NCBI GenBank assembly: GCA_905213905.1
Contig: CAJMKD010000052.1
Span: 1 to 10,854 of the forward strand
Direction: 5' to 3'
Length of the DNA stretch: 10,854 nt
Source: an uncultured Sutterella sp.
Lineage (GTDB): Bacteria; Pseudomonadota; Gammaproteobacteria; Burkholderiales; Burkholderiaceae_F
The position numbers and the translations under genes were made by a program. The notes below the pieces were generated by a model. That model did not search any database. It was given only the letters and a program-made list of their open reading frames with translations, and was not told the origin of the DNA. How positions within the stretch are numbered: the stretch's first letter is position 1; the number at the start of each line of letters is the position of its first letter. Shown in pieces: positions 1-6,516 of this stretch.

Positions 1-15
1 TCGGTCCGCTATCCA

Positions 16-56
16 TCCCCACCCAATGCTCCGCCTTGCTACGCATTGGATGGGGA
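16..56. repeat. Inverted repeat, 14-position arms with one mismatch
   Basis: The left arm TCCCCACCCAATGC (16-29) pairs with GCATTGGATGGGGA (43-56) around a 13-base loop. There is one C/A mismatch, at 22 and 50. No T-run follows on either strand, so it is not an obvious intrinsic terminator. It could be a folded part of an RNA, a repeat-family element, or a processing site at the 3' side of an upstream gene. Confidence 0.55.
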
Positions 57-86
57 ATTCCGCGGATATTTGTTAAATTCTAGGTC

Positions 87-111
87 TGCGTCCGGACGAC
101 GCCGGACCGCA
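87..111. repeat. Bulged GC-rich hairpin
   Basis: GTCCGG (90-95) pairs with CCGGAC (102-107) across the six-base loop ACGACG. The stem extends by three pairs (87-89 with 109-111) if C108 is bulged out. Its role is unknown. It is one of a series of hairpins before the terminator at 333-365. Confidence 0.4.
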
Positions 112-152
112 ATGGCGTGATGCGGAAAAACGCTGTGTCGGGAAAAAGCACG

Positions 153-177
153 CGGCGCGGTTTTGACGTCCGCGCCG
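153..177 (-). terminator. Perfect 8-bp hairpin, possible weak minus-strand terminator
   Basis: CGGCGCGG (153-160) and CCGCGCCG (170-177) form a perfect 8-bp GC-rich stem with a nine-base loop. Read on the minus strand, the stem is followed after five bases by TTTTT (A-run at 143-147 on the plus strand), which is terminator-like but with a longer gap than usual. No minus-strand gene that it would serve is visible, so it may simply be RNA structure on the plus strand. Confidence 0.3.
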
Positions 178-201
178 AATATCGTCCGCTGAATAAGCAA
201 T

Positions 202-227
202 GGCCGGCATTCTTGCGAATGCCGGCC
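202..227. repeat. Perfect 11-bp stem-loop with 4-base loop
   Basis: GGCCGGCATTC (202-212) is exactly complementary to GAATGCCGGCC (217-227), with the loop TTGC. This is the most stable short hairpin of the upstream region. A T6 run lies 19 bases downstream (246-251), too far for a standard intrinsic terminator. It could be a structural helix of an RNA or a 3'-end stabilising hairpin of an upstream message. Confidence 0.6.
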
Positions 228-242
228 GTTGCCTCAACCGAC

Positions 243-264
243 CTGTTTTTTATAGGAAAAACAG
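243..264. repeat. AT-rich 8-bp hairpin
   Basis: CTGTTTTT (243-250) pairs with AAAAACAG (257-264) around a six-base loop. It follows the 202-227 stem closely. With mostly A-T pairs it is weak on its own. It is listed because it belongs to the run of consecutive dyads. Confidence 0.3.
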
Positions 265-283
265 CAAAAACTGAAGAAGACTC

Positions 284-315
284 CCGAGAAGCCGCGCTTT
301 CGCGTTGCCTCTCGG
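284..315. repeat. Compound interrupted hairpin
   Basis: The outer arms CCGAGA (284-289) and TCTCGG (310-315) enclose inner arms CGCG (293-296) and CGCG (301-304) with loop CTTT, separated by a small internal loop. It sits 17 bases before the terminator stem. Like its neighbours it looks like RNA secondary structure rather than coding sequence. Confidence 0.4.
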
Positions 316-332
316 ACGAAGTCAATTCTACC

Positions 333-365
333 AATGTGCAGGTTCGTCTGCGCATTTATTTTTTT
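333..365 (+). terminator. Intrinsic (Rho-independent) terminator
   Basis: A 9-bp stem, AATGTGCAG (333-341) with CTGCGCATT (348-356), includes one G-U pair at 337/352 and closes on the six-base loop GTTCGT. It is followed directly by TATTTTTTT (357-365). Stem plus immediate U-tract is the standard arrangement on the plus strand. The transcript it ends is not a visible protein gene inside the window. It would be the 3' untranslated region of a gene to the left, or a non-coding RNA within about 1-365. Confidence 0.7.
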
Positions 366-473
366 CATGGTCTTCTGATGAATATCAATAGCTCCTATTT
401 CGGTCGTACGATTTGGGGCGGTCGGCAGCCGGCGAGGATAGGAAAGCAAGTTTGGTGAGGCGTTCGGCTTCAG

Positions 474-497
474 AAAAGTTCAACCGGTTGAACTTTT
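474..497. promoter_or_regulatory. Perfect 24-bp palindrome, candidate operator
   Basis: The half-site AAAAGTTCAACC (474-485) is followed without any spacer by its exact reverse complement (486-497). Twelve consecutive matched pairs are very unlikely by chance in 10.8 kb. The gapless symmetry fits a binding site for a dimeric regulator. I cannot assign the family. As RNA it could form a stem (AAAAGTTCAA with loop CCGG) followed by T-rich sequence, so a bidirectional terminator is the alternative, although the core stem has few G-C pairs. It lies about 230 bp before the small gene at 725. Confidence 0.55.
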
Positions 498-611
498 TGC
501 GGGATCGGTTCAGCCGCGAGGCGCGAAGACGCGCATTCCTTCGGGAAATCGATAGGGTGTTCTGTCGGCCGAAACAAAGCGATCTGATCATTTTGAAGGA
601 GAAAAGCGCGA

Positions 612-645
612 TTTCCCATCTTTCGAACGGGAAACCTATGTTTCC
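612..645 (+). promoter_or_regulatory. Two mutually exclusive leader hairpins
   Basis: The segment GGGAAAC (629-635) can pair in two ways. It can pair upstream with TTTCCC (612-617; loop 618-628), or downstream with GTTTCC (640-645; loop CTAT 636-639, using GGAAAC 630-635). The two structures share bases, so only one can form at a time. They lie just after a purine-rich AAGGAGA (596-602) and overlap a mini-frame with the nine sense codons MFPPDENRR (638-667). This resembles an attenuation layout, but the stems are short (6 bp) and no effector is evident, so it stays a weak candidate. Confidence 0.25.
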
Positions 646-667
646 GCCTGACGAGAATCGGCGTTGA

Positions 668-688
668 GAGCAGCTCGGCGAGCTGCTC
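668..688. promoter_or_regulatory. 21-bp dyad (10-bp arms) before the small gene
   Basis: GAGCAGCTCG (668-677) and CGAGCTGCTC (679-688) are perfect reverse complements around the single central base G678. As DNA it is a regulator-site-like dyad. As RNA it can form an 8-bp stem with a five-base loop. It ends 36 bases before the ATG of the gene at 725, so it sits in that gene's leader or promoter region. No T-run follows, so a terminator is unlikely. Confidence 0.5.
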
Positions 689-724
689 GGATGTCGACCA
701 CTTGACTTGACAGGCGAGAAGCAA

Positions 725-1111
725 ATGACCAAGACCAACAAAACAAATTCAGCAGCAGGAACGGCAAAGGCCGATGAAGCGGCAAAGACGGCAGTTGAGA
801 TGCCGCAGAAGCGTCCCGTCGCGATTCTGGACGTGATGACGGGCAGCGTACGCATGCAGTTTGTGTTCCCGATGGAGAACCCGAGCACGATGCCGGCTCC
901 TGTGCGCAACTTCATCAAAGCGTTCCGGAGCGGCAGCGAACACCTGCTCTGGAGTCCGGCGCCGAATGCGCCGGTGCAGCTGGTGCCGGCGCGCTGCGTC
1001 GGCTGGGAAGTCCGCACGGCGACGGCGGCGCCGAACCAGCGGACGGCTGAAAGCGGCGCGGTCAGCGCGCCGAACGAAGCCGAGCCGGCAAAAGAAAAGC
1101 CGGCGGCATAA
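725..1111 (+). CDS. Hypothetical protein, 128 aa, upstream of autotransporter
   Basis: I do not recognise this protein. It has 128 residues with three visible zones. The N-terminus (about 1-30) is Thr/Lys/Ala-rich and polar. A central, probably folded core (about 30-97, beginning RPVAILDVMTGSVRMQF and ending near ARCVGWEV) has hydrophobic and aromatic residues, one cysteine and a PMENPSTMPAPVRNF stretch. The C-terminus (about 98-128) is Ala/Pro/Glu-rich and likely disordered. There is no signal peptide, membrane segment or catalytic motif that I can name, so a cytoplasmic location is likely. The ATG at 725 is preferred because an imperfect Shine-Dalgarno (AGGCGAG, 712-718) precedes it by six bases. 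An in-frame TTG at 707 lacks one. The stop is 91 bp before the autotransporter start on the same strand, so co-transcription is possible. G/C third-position bias and the uninterrupted frame support real coding. A role in regulating or assisting the autotransporter is only inferred from position. Confidence 0.65.
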   Translation: MTKTNKTNSAAGTAKADEAAKTAVEMPQKRPVAILDVMTGSVRMQFVFPMENPSTMPAPVRNFIKAFRSGSEHLLWSPAPNAPVQLVPARCVGWEVRTATAAPNQRTAESGAVSAPNEAEPAKEKPAA

Positions 1112-1131
1112 GTCATTTCCCAACAAACCGG

Positions 1132-1162
1132 GGTCGGCTTCGCAAGGGGCCGACCGCGTTTT
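1132..1162 (+). terminator. Hairpin with short T-run between small gene and autotransporter
   Basis: GGTCGGC (1132-1138) pairs with GCCGACC (1149-1155). Two further G-U pairs and a C-G pair close the stem on a GCAA loop (1142-1145), a GNRA-type tetraloop. Only four T's follow (1159-1162), three bases after the stem. That makes it a weak intrinsic terminator or an attenuator that lets part of the transcription pass into the autotransporter gene. Incomplete termination would set different expression levels for the two genes. Confidence 0.45.
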
Positions 1163-1190
1163 ATCCACAGCGATCCTCAAACACCGAAAC

Positions 1191-1196
1191 GGAGAG
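1191..1196 (+). promoter_or_regulatory. Ribosome binding site deciding the GTG start of the autotransporter
   Basis: GGAGAG lies six bases before GTG 1203. It is the main reason to place the start there rather than at upstream in-frame codons. The next residues form a textbook signal peptide. A longer reading from 861 would overlap the small gene and give an arginine-rich N-terminus with no export signal. Confidence 0.75.
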
Positions 1197-1202
1197 TTAA
1201 AC

Positions 1203-4200
1203 GTGACTTCAGCAAATAATTGGAAGCGTTCTCTTGTGGCGGCAGCAGTGGCAGCCGCTTGTGCGGCCGGCGCGCATGCCGCGATAACGCCGCCCGCAGA
1301 CTGGAGCTTCGACACCGAAGAAATCAGCAGCGGCATCACGAAGAATTTCGACGGCGGCAACTACGGCATTTATGCGCCTACCGGCACGACCAACCATACC
1401 TACAAGATTACGGAAGGCGGCGTGATTGAAGGCGGCGTCTTCGGCTGGGAGGAATTTGCGCCCGGCGAAGGCCAGGTGATCGGCGCAGAAAGTTCGACCG
1501 GCATCGCGAAGATGCACCGCGTCTGGAATGAAGGGACGCTGCGCGACACAACGCAGTACGACAGCAACGGCGACAAGACGCCGGACGCGGCGCAGACGGG
1601 CGCAAGCTGGCGGTTCGACGAGTTCTACAACGCTGCGGGCGGCGCGTTCGACGGCCGTGAGCTCCGCATCTACAGCCACCTCTGGAACAACGGGAGCGCG
1701 AACTTCGCCGCGGACGATTTCCGCATTGCCAAGGACGCCGTCGTCGAGAACACCGGCACGATGAAATTCGGAAACGTCTATGCAGGCATGAACGACGCGG
1801 ATGCGAATGCGGTTGAAGGCGCTGAGTACACGACGTCAGCGGGCGATGCGTTCCTGAACGAAGGCAGGGTCGAAATTTCGGGAGACTTCGTCAACTACCT
1901 GAAAATCAAGGATAGTGGCGAATCGGCCAAGTGGACGATCGGGCATTGGGACAACAATGCCGACGGCGTGATGAAGAATGTCACCGTTCAAAACGGACTT
2001 GAGAACAAGACCGGCAGGACGCTCACGATCACGACGCTTTCGCTCGCCGGCACGTCTTCGAACGCAGGCACGCTGAATTCGACGACCGCCGCCCTGACGA
2101 GCGGCACGCTCACCAATACGGGAACCCTCGACATCGGCACGCTGACGGGCTCTGCCGGCCTGACGCTTCAGACCGGCGGGACGGCGCAGATCGATGCGCT
2201 CACTTACGACGGAACGATTACGAACGCGTCCGGCAATACCGTCATCACGGCGATGACGCTCAATTCCGGCGCGACGCTCGCTAATACCGGCACGATCACG
2301 GGCGAGACCTTCGCCATTGCCGGCACGGCATCGAACGACGGCACGATGACCTATACCGGAGCGGGCACGCTCACGAACACTTTCACGAACAACGGCACGC
2401 TCACCGCGAACGGCCTCGCCGTCAATGCGAACGGTCATCTGACCCTTGCGAGCGGCTCCAAAGCGACGCTCGGCGCCGTGACGCTCAACGACGGCGATCT
2501 GACGGTCCGCACGGCGAATCACGGCATCACGTCGATCGCCGCTTCGAACAACGCCGTCATCAGCAACGACCAGAATCTCGAGATCTCGATCACGTCTGCC
2601 GAAGGCGTCGTGTACAACCAGACGGCCGGCTCTCTGAAGTCGACGAGCGGCCAGTGGTTCTCGAATTCCAATCTCAACATTTCGGGCGGCAAGCTCGAGC
2701 GTGAAACGCTCGGCGAGGGCAACACCTACGTCATTTCGGGCGCCACGCCCGGGAGCTTCACCGACCAGACGCAGGTCGCAAGCGGCTGGAAGGACAATCA
2801 GACGGTCTTCACGATCGAGACGCTCGATTCGTCTTCGAGCGTCAAAGTCTCTTCGGGCGGCGTGATTGAAGCCGATTCGATTGCGCTCGAGAGCCAAACC
2901 TTCACCTTCGACGGCGGCGCGCTCACGTCGTCCCTCGACCAGATGTTCGACGGCGTCACGGAAGAAGCCTTCAACATCATGACGGACGAAGAAGCGTCGA
3001 TCACGACCGAAGTGCTCGGCGCATCAAACGTTGCCGGCATTTCCGACGATTTCGGCAACAATATTGCCTTCACGGAAAACGGCGGCACGATTGTTCTGAC
3101 GGATGCAGCCGTGACGACGGGCGCAGTTGCGGCGTCCTCTGCGGCGCTCAAGCAACTCGCGGGCGAAAGCTCATCCAACGTGAACGTCGTCTATACGGGC
3201 ACCATCACCACGAGCACTTCTTCGGGACAGGGCTTCTATCACGACACGTTCGAAGCGCTCAAGGCCGAGCAGCAGAAAGTGCAGGAACCCGCGTCCGAAT
3301 TCATTGAGCCGGGCGTGATCTTCTCCGGCATGACCTACACGAACCGCGACAAGGAAGGCGGGACGGCGAAGGATGCAGTGACGGTCGGCGCGAGCGCCGA
3401 AGGCGACAGCTATCTCCTCGATCAGTCGATCGGCTTCAAGGCGGTGGCGGATGCATCTTCCGTGACCGTCAAGGACGGCAAGAAGTTCGTGCTCGTGGGC
3501 GACGCCGTTTCGGAAACCGAGCTCGTCGGCACGACGAACGGCGCCGTCACGGTGAAGGGCGACGGCTCCGTCTTCCAGCTCGGCACGACGGGCGTTTCTG
3601 GCGCGAAGGGACACCTCGGGACGGTGACGGTTGCCGACAACGGCGCCTTCTCGTCGAAGGCGGGCACCTACCGCGTAGACACGCTAAATCTCACCGCCGG
3701 CACGGGTTCTGTTGATTCAGATGCCGTCCTGACGATTGCGGCGGTGTCCGATGCGGCAGGCGCGTCGATGACGAATGCCGGCACGCTCACCTACACGGCG
3801 GCGGCGACCTTCAACGCCGACTACACGAACAAGAAGGCGATGACGCTTCAGAACGGCGCCACCGTGAACGGCGCATTCTCGAACGAGAAGGGCGCGGAAC
3901 TGACGTCGAGCGGCACGCTGACGTTTGCGTCCGGTGCGGCCGTGACGAATGCCGGCACGATCCGCCAGACGGGCGCAGCGACCACGATCGAGCGCGACTT
4001 CACGAATGCGGCGGACGCCAAATTCGCGGCGGCCGAAAGCGACGTGTCGGTGTCCGGAAAGACCTACACGAACGTCGGCGACTTCGCTTCCGCGGATCTC
4101 AGCATCGCCAAGGGCGGGCGCCTCACGACGGGCAGCGGCTCGCTCACCTATGCGAAGGACATGACGGTAACGTCGACGGGCGCTGCTTCCGTGAACGGAA

Positions 4201-6494
4201 TGCTTGCCGTCGACACGATCGACGTGCAGGGCTCGTTCCGCAAGGGCGCGAAGGCCAACGTCATCGTGGGCGAAGGCGCCATTTCCGACTTCATTTCCCT
4301 CAATTCAGCCTACAAGACGCGCCTTGACGCGCTCGGCGTGAATATCGACTCGCAGAATCAGCTCGCCGCGAGAAACGGCATCATGCTGATGGCTGCGGGC
4401 CCTGCTTACACGCTCGACTCGACCGCGACCGATGAAGACGTGCTCGGCTTTGACGGCGAGTACGGCAACACGCTTACGGACGCCGTCTGGGAAGACGAAC
4501 AAAAGACGACGGTGTCGGCGAGCTCCGCTGCGATGGCCGAGGGCAACTATTCGGTGGGGCTCGTCGGCGACACGACCTTTGCCGACAAGAGCAGCCTCAC
4601 GACGATCGGCACCTTCTACATCGACGACGCGCTCTCGATGGGCGAGGGGACGAGCTTTGCGAACCGCGGCTGGGACGACGAAGCGAACGGCCGCTATGCC
4701 ACGGGCCGCGTTGTTGTCCGCGACGCCCTCACGCTCGCAGCGGGTGCGCAGGCTGACTTTGAAGAGCTCTGGATCGCCGAAGCAGGCCGCTATGAAACCG
4801 CGGCAGGGGGCTCCGGCGAGGTACTCCGCATGAAGGGCGGCGACTACGTCCAGACTGGCGGCTTTGCCCGCTGGGACAAGGCGGACTTCACGAAGGGCGC
4901 CGTGAGCGTTCAGAAGGGGACGCTCGCCTTCGGCATGACCGAAAAGGATCTTGAAGGCCTCACGAAGAAGGATGCGGTGCTCGCGCTCGGCGCAGGGACG
5001 CTTGCGATGAACGACGTTTCGATCGCCGTGGGCGACGCCGGCGCGACGCAGCTCGGCGCAGGCGACATCTTCTTCGGCGACGAATCGGCACTCGTCTTCA
5101 CGACGGCGAATCTCGACGGCAAGGCGCCGCTTGTTTCGACGGACGGGAAGCTCACCGTTGAAAAGGGCAGCGAGCTCGTGCTCGCCAATGCCTCTCTCGG
5201 TCGTCACTATCTCGGCGACGAGATCGATCTCTCCGGCATCGAGGAAGGCGCCTGGACGGGCGAAGACTTCGTGAACAAGACTGGTCAGGAAGTGACCTTC
5301 GGCGCGGACGAGGACGGCGTCTACCTGGTGGTGGGCACCGAAGACGTGACGAAGACGCAGATGAATGCGGCTGCGCCGAACATCGTGAATGCGGTGCTTG
5401 CTTCGCCCGAGCGCGGCTTCGACGCGGCCGATGCGGGCGTCGCCTTCATTTCGCGCGTGCTCGACGATCAGTACGCCGGCACGGCTTCGGAAGCCGCCAA
5501 GGGCGCAATGCTCAATTCCGTGATGATGACGGGCATTGCGTCCAGGACGGACGCGTATGCGCTCGACACGGTCGATGCGGCCGCTTCGATGATCGATGCG
5601 CGCCTCTCGCTTGCCAATGCCGGCAAGGCCGCAGCGGGCACGCCCCAGAAGGGCGGCCTCTGGGCGCAGGCCACGGGCGGCAAGTGGAAGACGGACGACC
5701 TGGATGCGCCCGCAGGCATGGCTTCGGGCTACGACGCCGATGCCTACGGCTTCATGCTCGGCGCGGACGCCGTGCTCCCGGGCCAATGGACCGTGGGTCT
5801 TGCCGCGGGCTATCAGACGGGCGACCTTGAAAGCGAGGGCGATTTCGCGAAGACCACGACGGACGTCGATTCCTGGGGCGTCTACGCCTACGGCGCGAAG
5901 CGAATCGGCAGCTTCAATCTGACCGCGCAGCTCGGCTACACGCAGTTCTCGGCGGATGCCGAGCAGGCGCTGCCCGGATCGCTCGGCATGGGCAAGGCTG
6001 AAGCCTCGCCCGACTCGAGCGTGATCTCCGCGGGCATCGGCGCCGAATGGGCGATCGACATGAAGCCCGTCACGATCGTTCCGCACGCCGCCGTGCGCTG
6101 GCTCTATGCGGACTTCGACGGCTATGCCGTTGAAATCGGCGGCCGCCGCGCGTTCGACGTGGCGTCCGACGAAGCGAACGTCTTCCAGATCCCGGTGGGC
6201 GTTGCCGCCTCGATGTCGACGCAGGCGGGCGGCTGGACGCTGCGGCCCTATGCGGACGCAACGGTCGTCGCGAACTTCGGCGACACCGACCGCGCCTACG
6301 ACATTTCGAACGCGGCGATGGGCGCGTCCGACGCGCTCGGCTACGACATCGCGGGCGACTTTGTCGGGAAGCTTTCGCTCGGCATTGCGGCCGAGACGAA
6401 GACGGTCACGGTCGGTCTCAAGTACACGGGCGCAGCCGGCGACGCCGGCAAACAGGCCCATGCGCTCACGGGCGAGGTGAAGTGGCGCTTCTAA
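1203..6494 (+). CDS. Autotransporter outer-membrane protein (type Va), complete
   Basis: This is a 1763-residue self-exporting surface protein. Residues 1-26 are a Sec signal peptide: MTSANNWKR, then the hydrophobic run LVAAAVAAACAA, with likely cleavage after AHA. The passenger (about 27-1386) is rich in Gly, Thr, Ser and Asn, with repeated turns such as NTGTL and NAGTL (clearest around 275-460 and 840-1010), the pattern of a beta-solenoid. Residues 485-825 form a module shared with the downstream protein. A helical, alanine-rich linker (about 1387-1482) leads into a barrel of 281 residues (1483-1763) that begins GGLWAQATGG, alternates aromatic and small residues, and ends WRF; a terminal Phe is the usual outer-membrane assembly signal. 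No protease or lipase motif is visible in the passenger, and the mature protein has no cysteine, so an adhesin-like or structural role is inferred. The start is GTG, set by GGAGAG at 1191. This signal peptide lacks the extension found in the next protein. Confidence 0.93.
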   Translation: MTSANNWKRSLVAAAVAAACAAGAHAAITPPADWSFDTEEISSGITKNFDGGNYGIYAPTGTTNHTYKITEGGVIEGGVFGWEEFAPGEGQVIGAESSTGIAKMHRVWNEGTLRDTTQYDSNGDKTPDAAQTGASWRFDEFYNAAGGAFDGRELRIYSHLWNNGSANFAADDFRIAKDAVVENTGTMKFGNVYAGMNDADANAVEGAEYTTSAGDAFLNEGRVEISGDFVNYLKIKDSGESAKWTIGHWDNNADGVMKNVTVQNGLENKTGRTLTITTLSLAGTSSNAGTLNSTTAALTSGTLTNTGTLDIGTLTGSAGLTLQTGGTAQIDALTYDGTITNASGNTVITAMTLNSGATLANTGTITGETFAIAGTASNDGTMTYTGAGTLTNTFTNNGTLTANGLAVNANGHLTLASGSKATLGAVTLNDGDLTVRTANHGITSIAASNNAVISNDQNLEISITSAEGVVYNQTAGSLKSTSGQWFSNSNLNISGGKLERETLGEGNTYVISGATPGSFTDQTQVASGWKDNQTVFTIETLDSSSSVKVSSGGVIEADSIALESQTFTFDGGALTSSLDQMFDGVTEEAFNIMTDEEASITTEVLGASNVAGISDDFGNNIAFTENGGTIVLTDAAVTTGAVAASSAALKQLAGESSSNVNVVYTGTITTSTSSGQGFYHDTFEALKAEQQKVQEPASEFIEPGVIFSGMTYTNRDKEGGTAKDAVTVGASAEGDSYLLDQSIGFKAVADASSVTVKDGKKFVLVGDAVSETELVGTTNGAVTVKGDGSVFQLGTTGVSGAKGHLGTVTVADNGAFSSKAGTYRVDTLNLTAGTGSVDSDAVLTIAAVSDAAGASMTNAGTLTYTAAATFNADYTNKKAMTLQNGATVNGAFSNEKGAELTSSGTLTFASGAAVTNAGTIRQTGAATTIERDFTNAADAKFAAAESDVSVSGKTYTNVGDFASADLSIAKGGRLTTGSGSLTYAKDMTVTSTGAASVNGMLAVDTIDVQGSFRKGAKANVIVGEGAISDFISLNSAYKTRLDALGVNIDSQNQLAARNGIMLMAAGPAYTLDSTATDEDVLGFDGEYGNTLTDAVWEDEQKTTVSASSAAMAEGNYSVGLVGDTTFADKSSLTTIGTFYIDDALSMGEGTSFANRGWDDEANGRYATGRVVVRDALTLAAGAQADFEELWIAEAGRYETAAGGSGEVLRMKGGDYVQTGGFARWDKADFTKGAVSVQKGTLAFGMTEKDLEGLTKKDAVLALGAGTLAMNDVSIAVGDAGATQLGAGDIFFGDESALVFTTANLDGKAPLVSTDGKLTVEKGSELVLANASLGRHYLGDEIDLSGIEEGAWTGEDFVNKTGQEVTFGADEDGVYLVVGTEDVTKTQMNAAAPNIVNAVLASPERGFDAADAGVAFISRVLDDQYAGTASEAAKGAMLNSVMMTGIASRTDAYALDTVDAAASMIDARLSLANAGKAAAGTPQKGGLWAQATGGKWKTDDLDAPAGMASGYDADAYGFMLGADAVLPGQWTVGLAAGYQTGDLESEGDFAKTTTDVDSWGVYAYGAKRIGSFNLTAQLGYTQFSADAEQALPGSLGMGKAEASPDSSVISAGIGAEWAIDMKPVTIVPHAAVRWLYADFDGYAVEIGGRRAFDVASDEANVFQIPVGVAASMSTQAGGWTLRPYADATVVANFGDTDRAYDISNAAMGASDALGYDIAGDFVGKLSLGIAAETKTVTVGLKYTGAAGDAGKQAHALTGEVKWRF
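2040..2520 (+). repeat. Solenoid repeats in first autotransporter passenger
   Basis: The encoded sequence repeats short turns with the pattern G-T-[IL]-T-N-x-G-T-L, about 20 residues apart, for example GTLTNTGTLDIGTL and GATLANTGTITGETF. At DNA level it is rich in recurring ACG-CTC-ACG codon strings. Such Asn/Gly/Thr turns are typical of the beta-helix stalk of AIDA-like and pertactin-like passengers. A second stretch of the same style lies at about 3720-4230, beyond the shared module. Confidence 0.6.
2655..3677 (+). other. Shared passenger module, copy 1 (residues 485-825)
   Basis: This portion of the first passenger aligns by eye with residues 552-911 of the second protein. Matching landmarks in order are: WFSNSNLNISGG with FFTNTNFEVLDG; GEGNTYVIS with GAGNNYVLR; VKVSSGGVIEADSI with VTIEKGGLLKTDAV; FDGGALTSSLDQMFDGV with LAGGALMTKLGGMFEGV; VNVVYTGTI with VQVVFTGDV; ALKAEQQKV with ALQKEQAAI; IEPGVIFSG with INPGVVLAG; and YLLDQSIGF with YGIDLSIGF. 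The collinear order over about 340 residues points to common descent. It interrupts the plain solenoid repeats and contains a charged, probably helical segment at ALKAEQQKV. I know of no function for it. Confidence 0.75.
5649..6491 (+). other. Autotransporter beta-barrel domain
   Basis: Residues 1483-1763 fit the C-terminal autotransporter barrel (Pfam-type autotransporter beta-domain, about 260-290 residues, twelve strands). Alternating short amphipathic strands and Gly/Asp-rich turns run from KGGLWAQATGG through YGFMLGADAVLPGQW and WGVYAYGAKRIG to the final GEVKWRF. The barrel anchors the protein in the outer membrane and allows passage of the passenger. The preceding linker would thread the pore. 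The terminal Phe is the known recognition residue for the outer-membrane assembly machinery. Confidence 0.9.
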
Positions 6495-6511
6495 GCGCTT
6501 GAAAAAGCGTT
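6493..6511 (+). repeat. GAAA-tetraloop hairpin at the autotransporter stop
   Basis: CGCTT (6496-6500) pairs with AAGCG (6505-6509) across GAAA, a stable GNRA loop. G6495-T6510 and A6494-T6511 can extend it. It overlaps the stop codon TAA (6492-6494). No T-run follows, so it may protect the 3' end of the message or couple with the larger stem that begins at 6517. Confidence 0.45.
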
Positions 6512-6516
6512 GAGTC

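Larger units (their letters stand above)
1..724. other. Non-coding, hairpin-rich region upstream of the autotransporter locus
   Basis: I see no credible protein gene here. The open frames are short, start at TTG or unsupported ATG codons, run through the terminator at 333-365, and encode arginine/serine-rich sequence without family character. Base composition is more mixed than the G/C-biased coding DNA that follows. The stretch contains at least nine inverted repeats, listed separately where they are strong. The terminator suggests that a transcript entering from the left, or starting inside 1-330, ends near 365. The signals for the downstream genes should then lie between 366 and 724. I could not find a promoter with good -35 and -10 boxes at proper spacing, so none is annotated. 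Confidence 0.6.

Noticed and set aside
338..351. tRNA T-arm look-alike (GCAGGTTCGTCTGC)
   Set aside because: The loop is six bases rather than seven, no acceptor, D or anticodon arms are found around it, and the stem fits a terminator with its U-tract.
117..458. 113-codon plus-strand frame in the upstream region
   Set aside because: It runs across several hairpins and straight through the terminator at 333-365, lacks codon bias and shows no protein-family character.
413..667. 84-codon plus-strand frame starting with TTG
   Set aside because: There is no ribosome site at the start, it spans the perfect palindrome at 474-497, and its composition is rich in Arg/Ser. At most the last nine codons could be a leader peptide.
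707..712. TTGACA, an exact -35 box just before the small gene
   Set aside because: No -10 element lies at 15-19 bases downstream, and a start there would fall inside the gene at 725.
861..1202. Upstream in-frame extension of the first autotransporter
   Set aside because: It overlaps the small gene in another frame, reads as arginine/serine-rich sequence without export signal, and is contradicted by GGAGAG plus a clear signal peptide at GTG 1203.
2040..4230. Recurrent short DNA motifs such as ACGCTCACG as a possible CRISPR or tandem-repeat array
   Set aside because: The recurrences are in frame, irregularly spaced and explained by Thr-Leu-Thr solenoid turns with a strong ACG/CTC codon preference.
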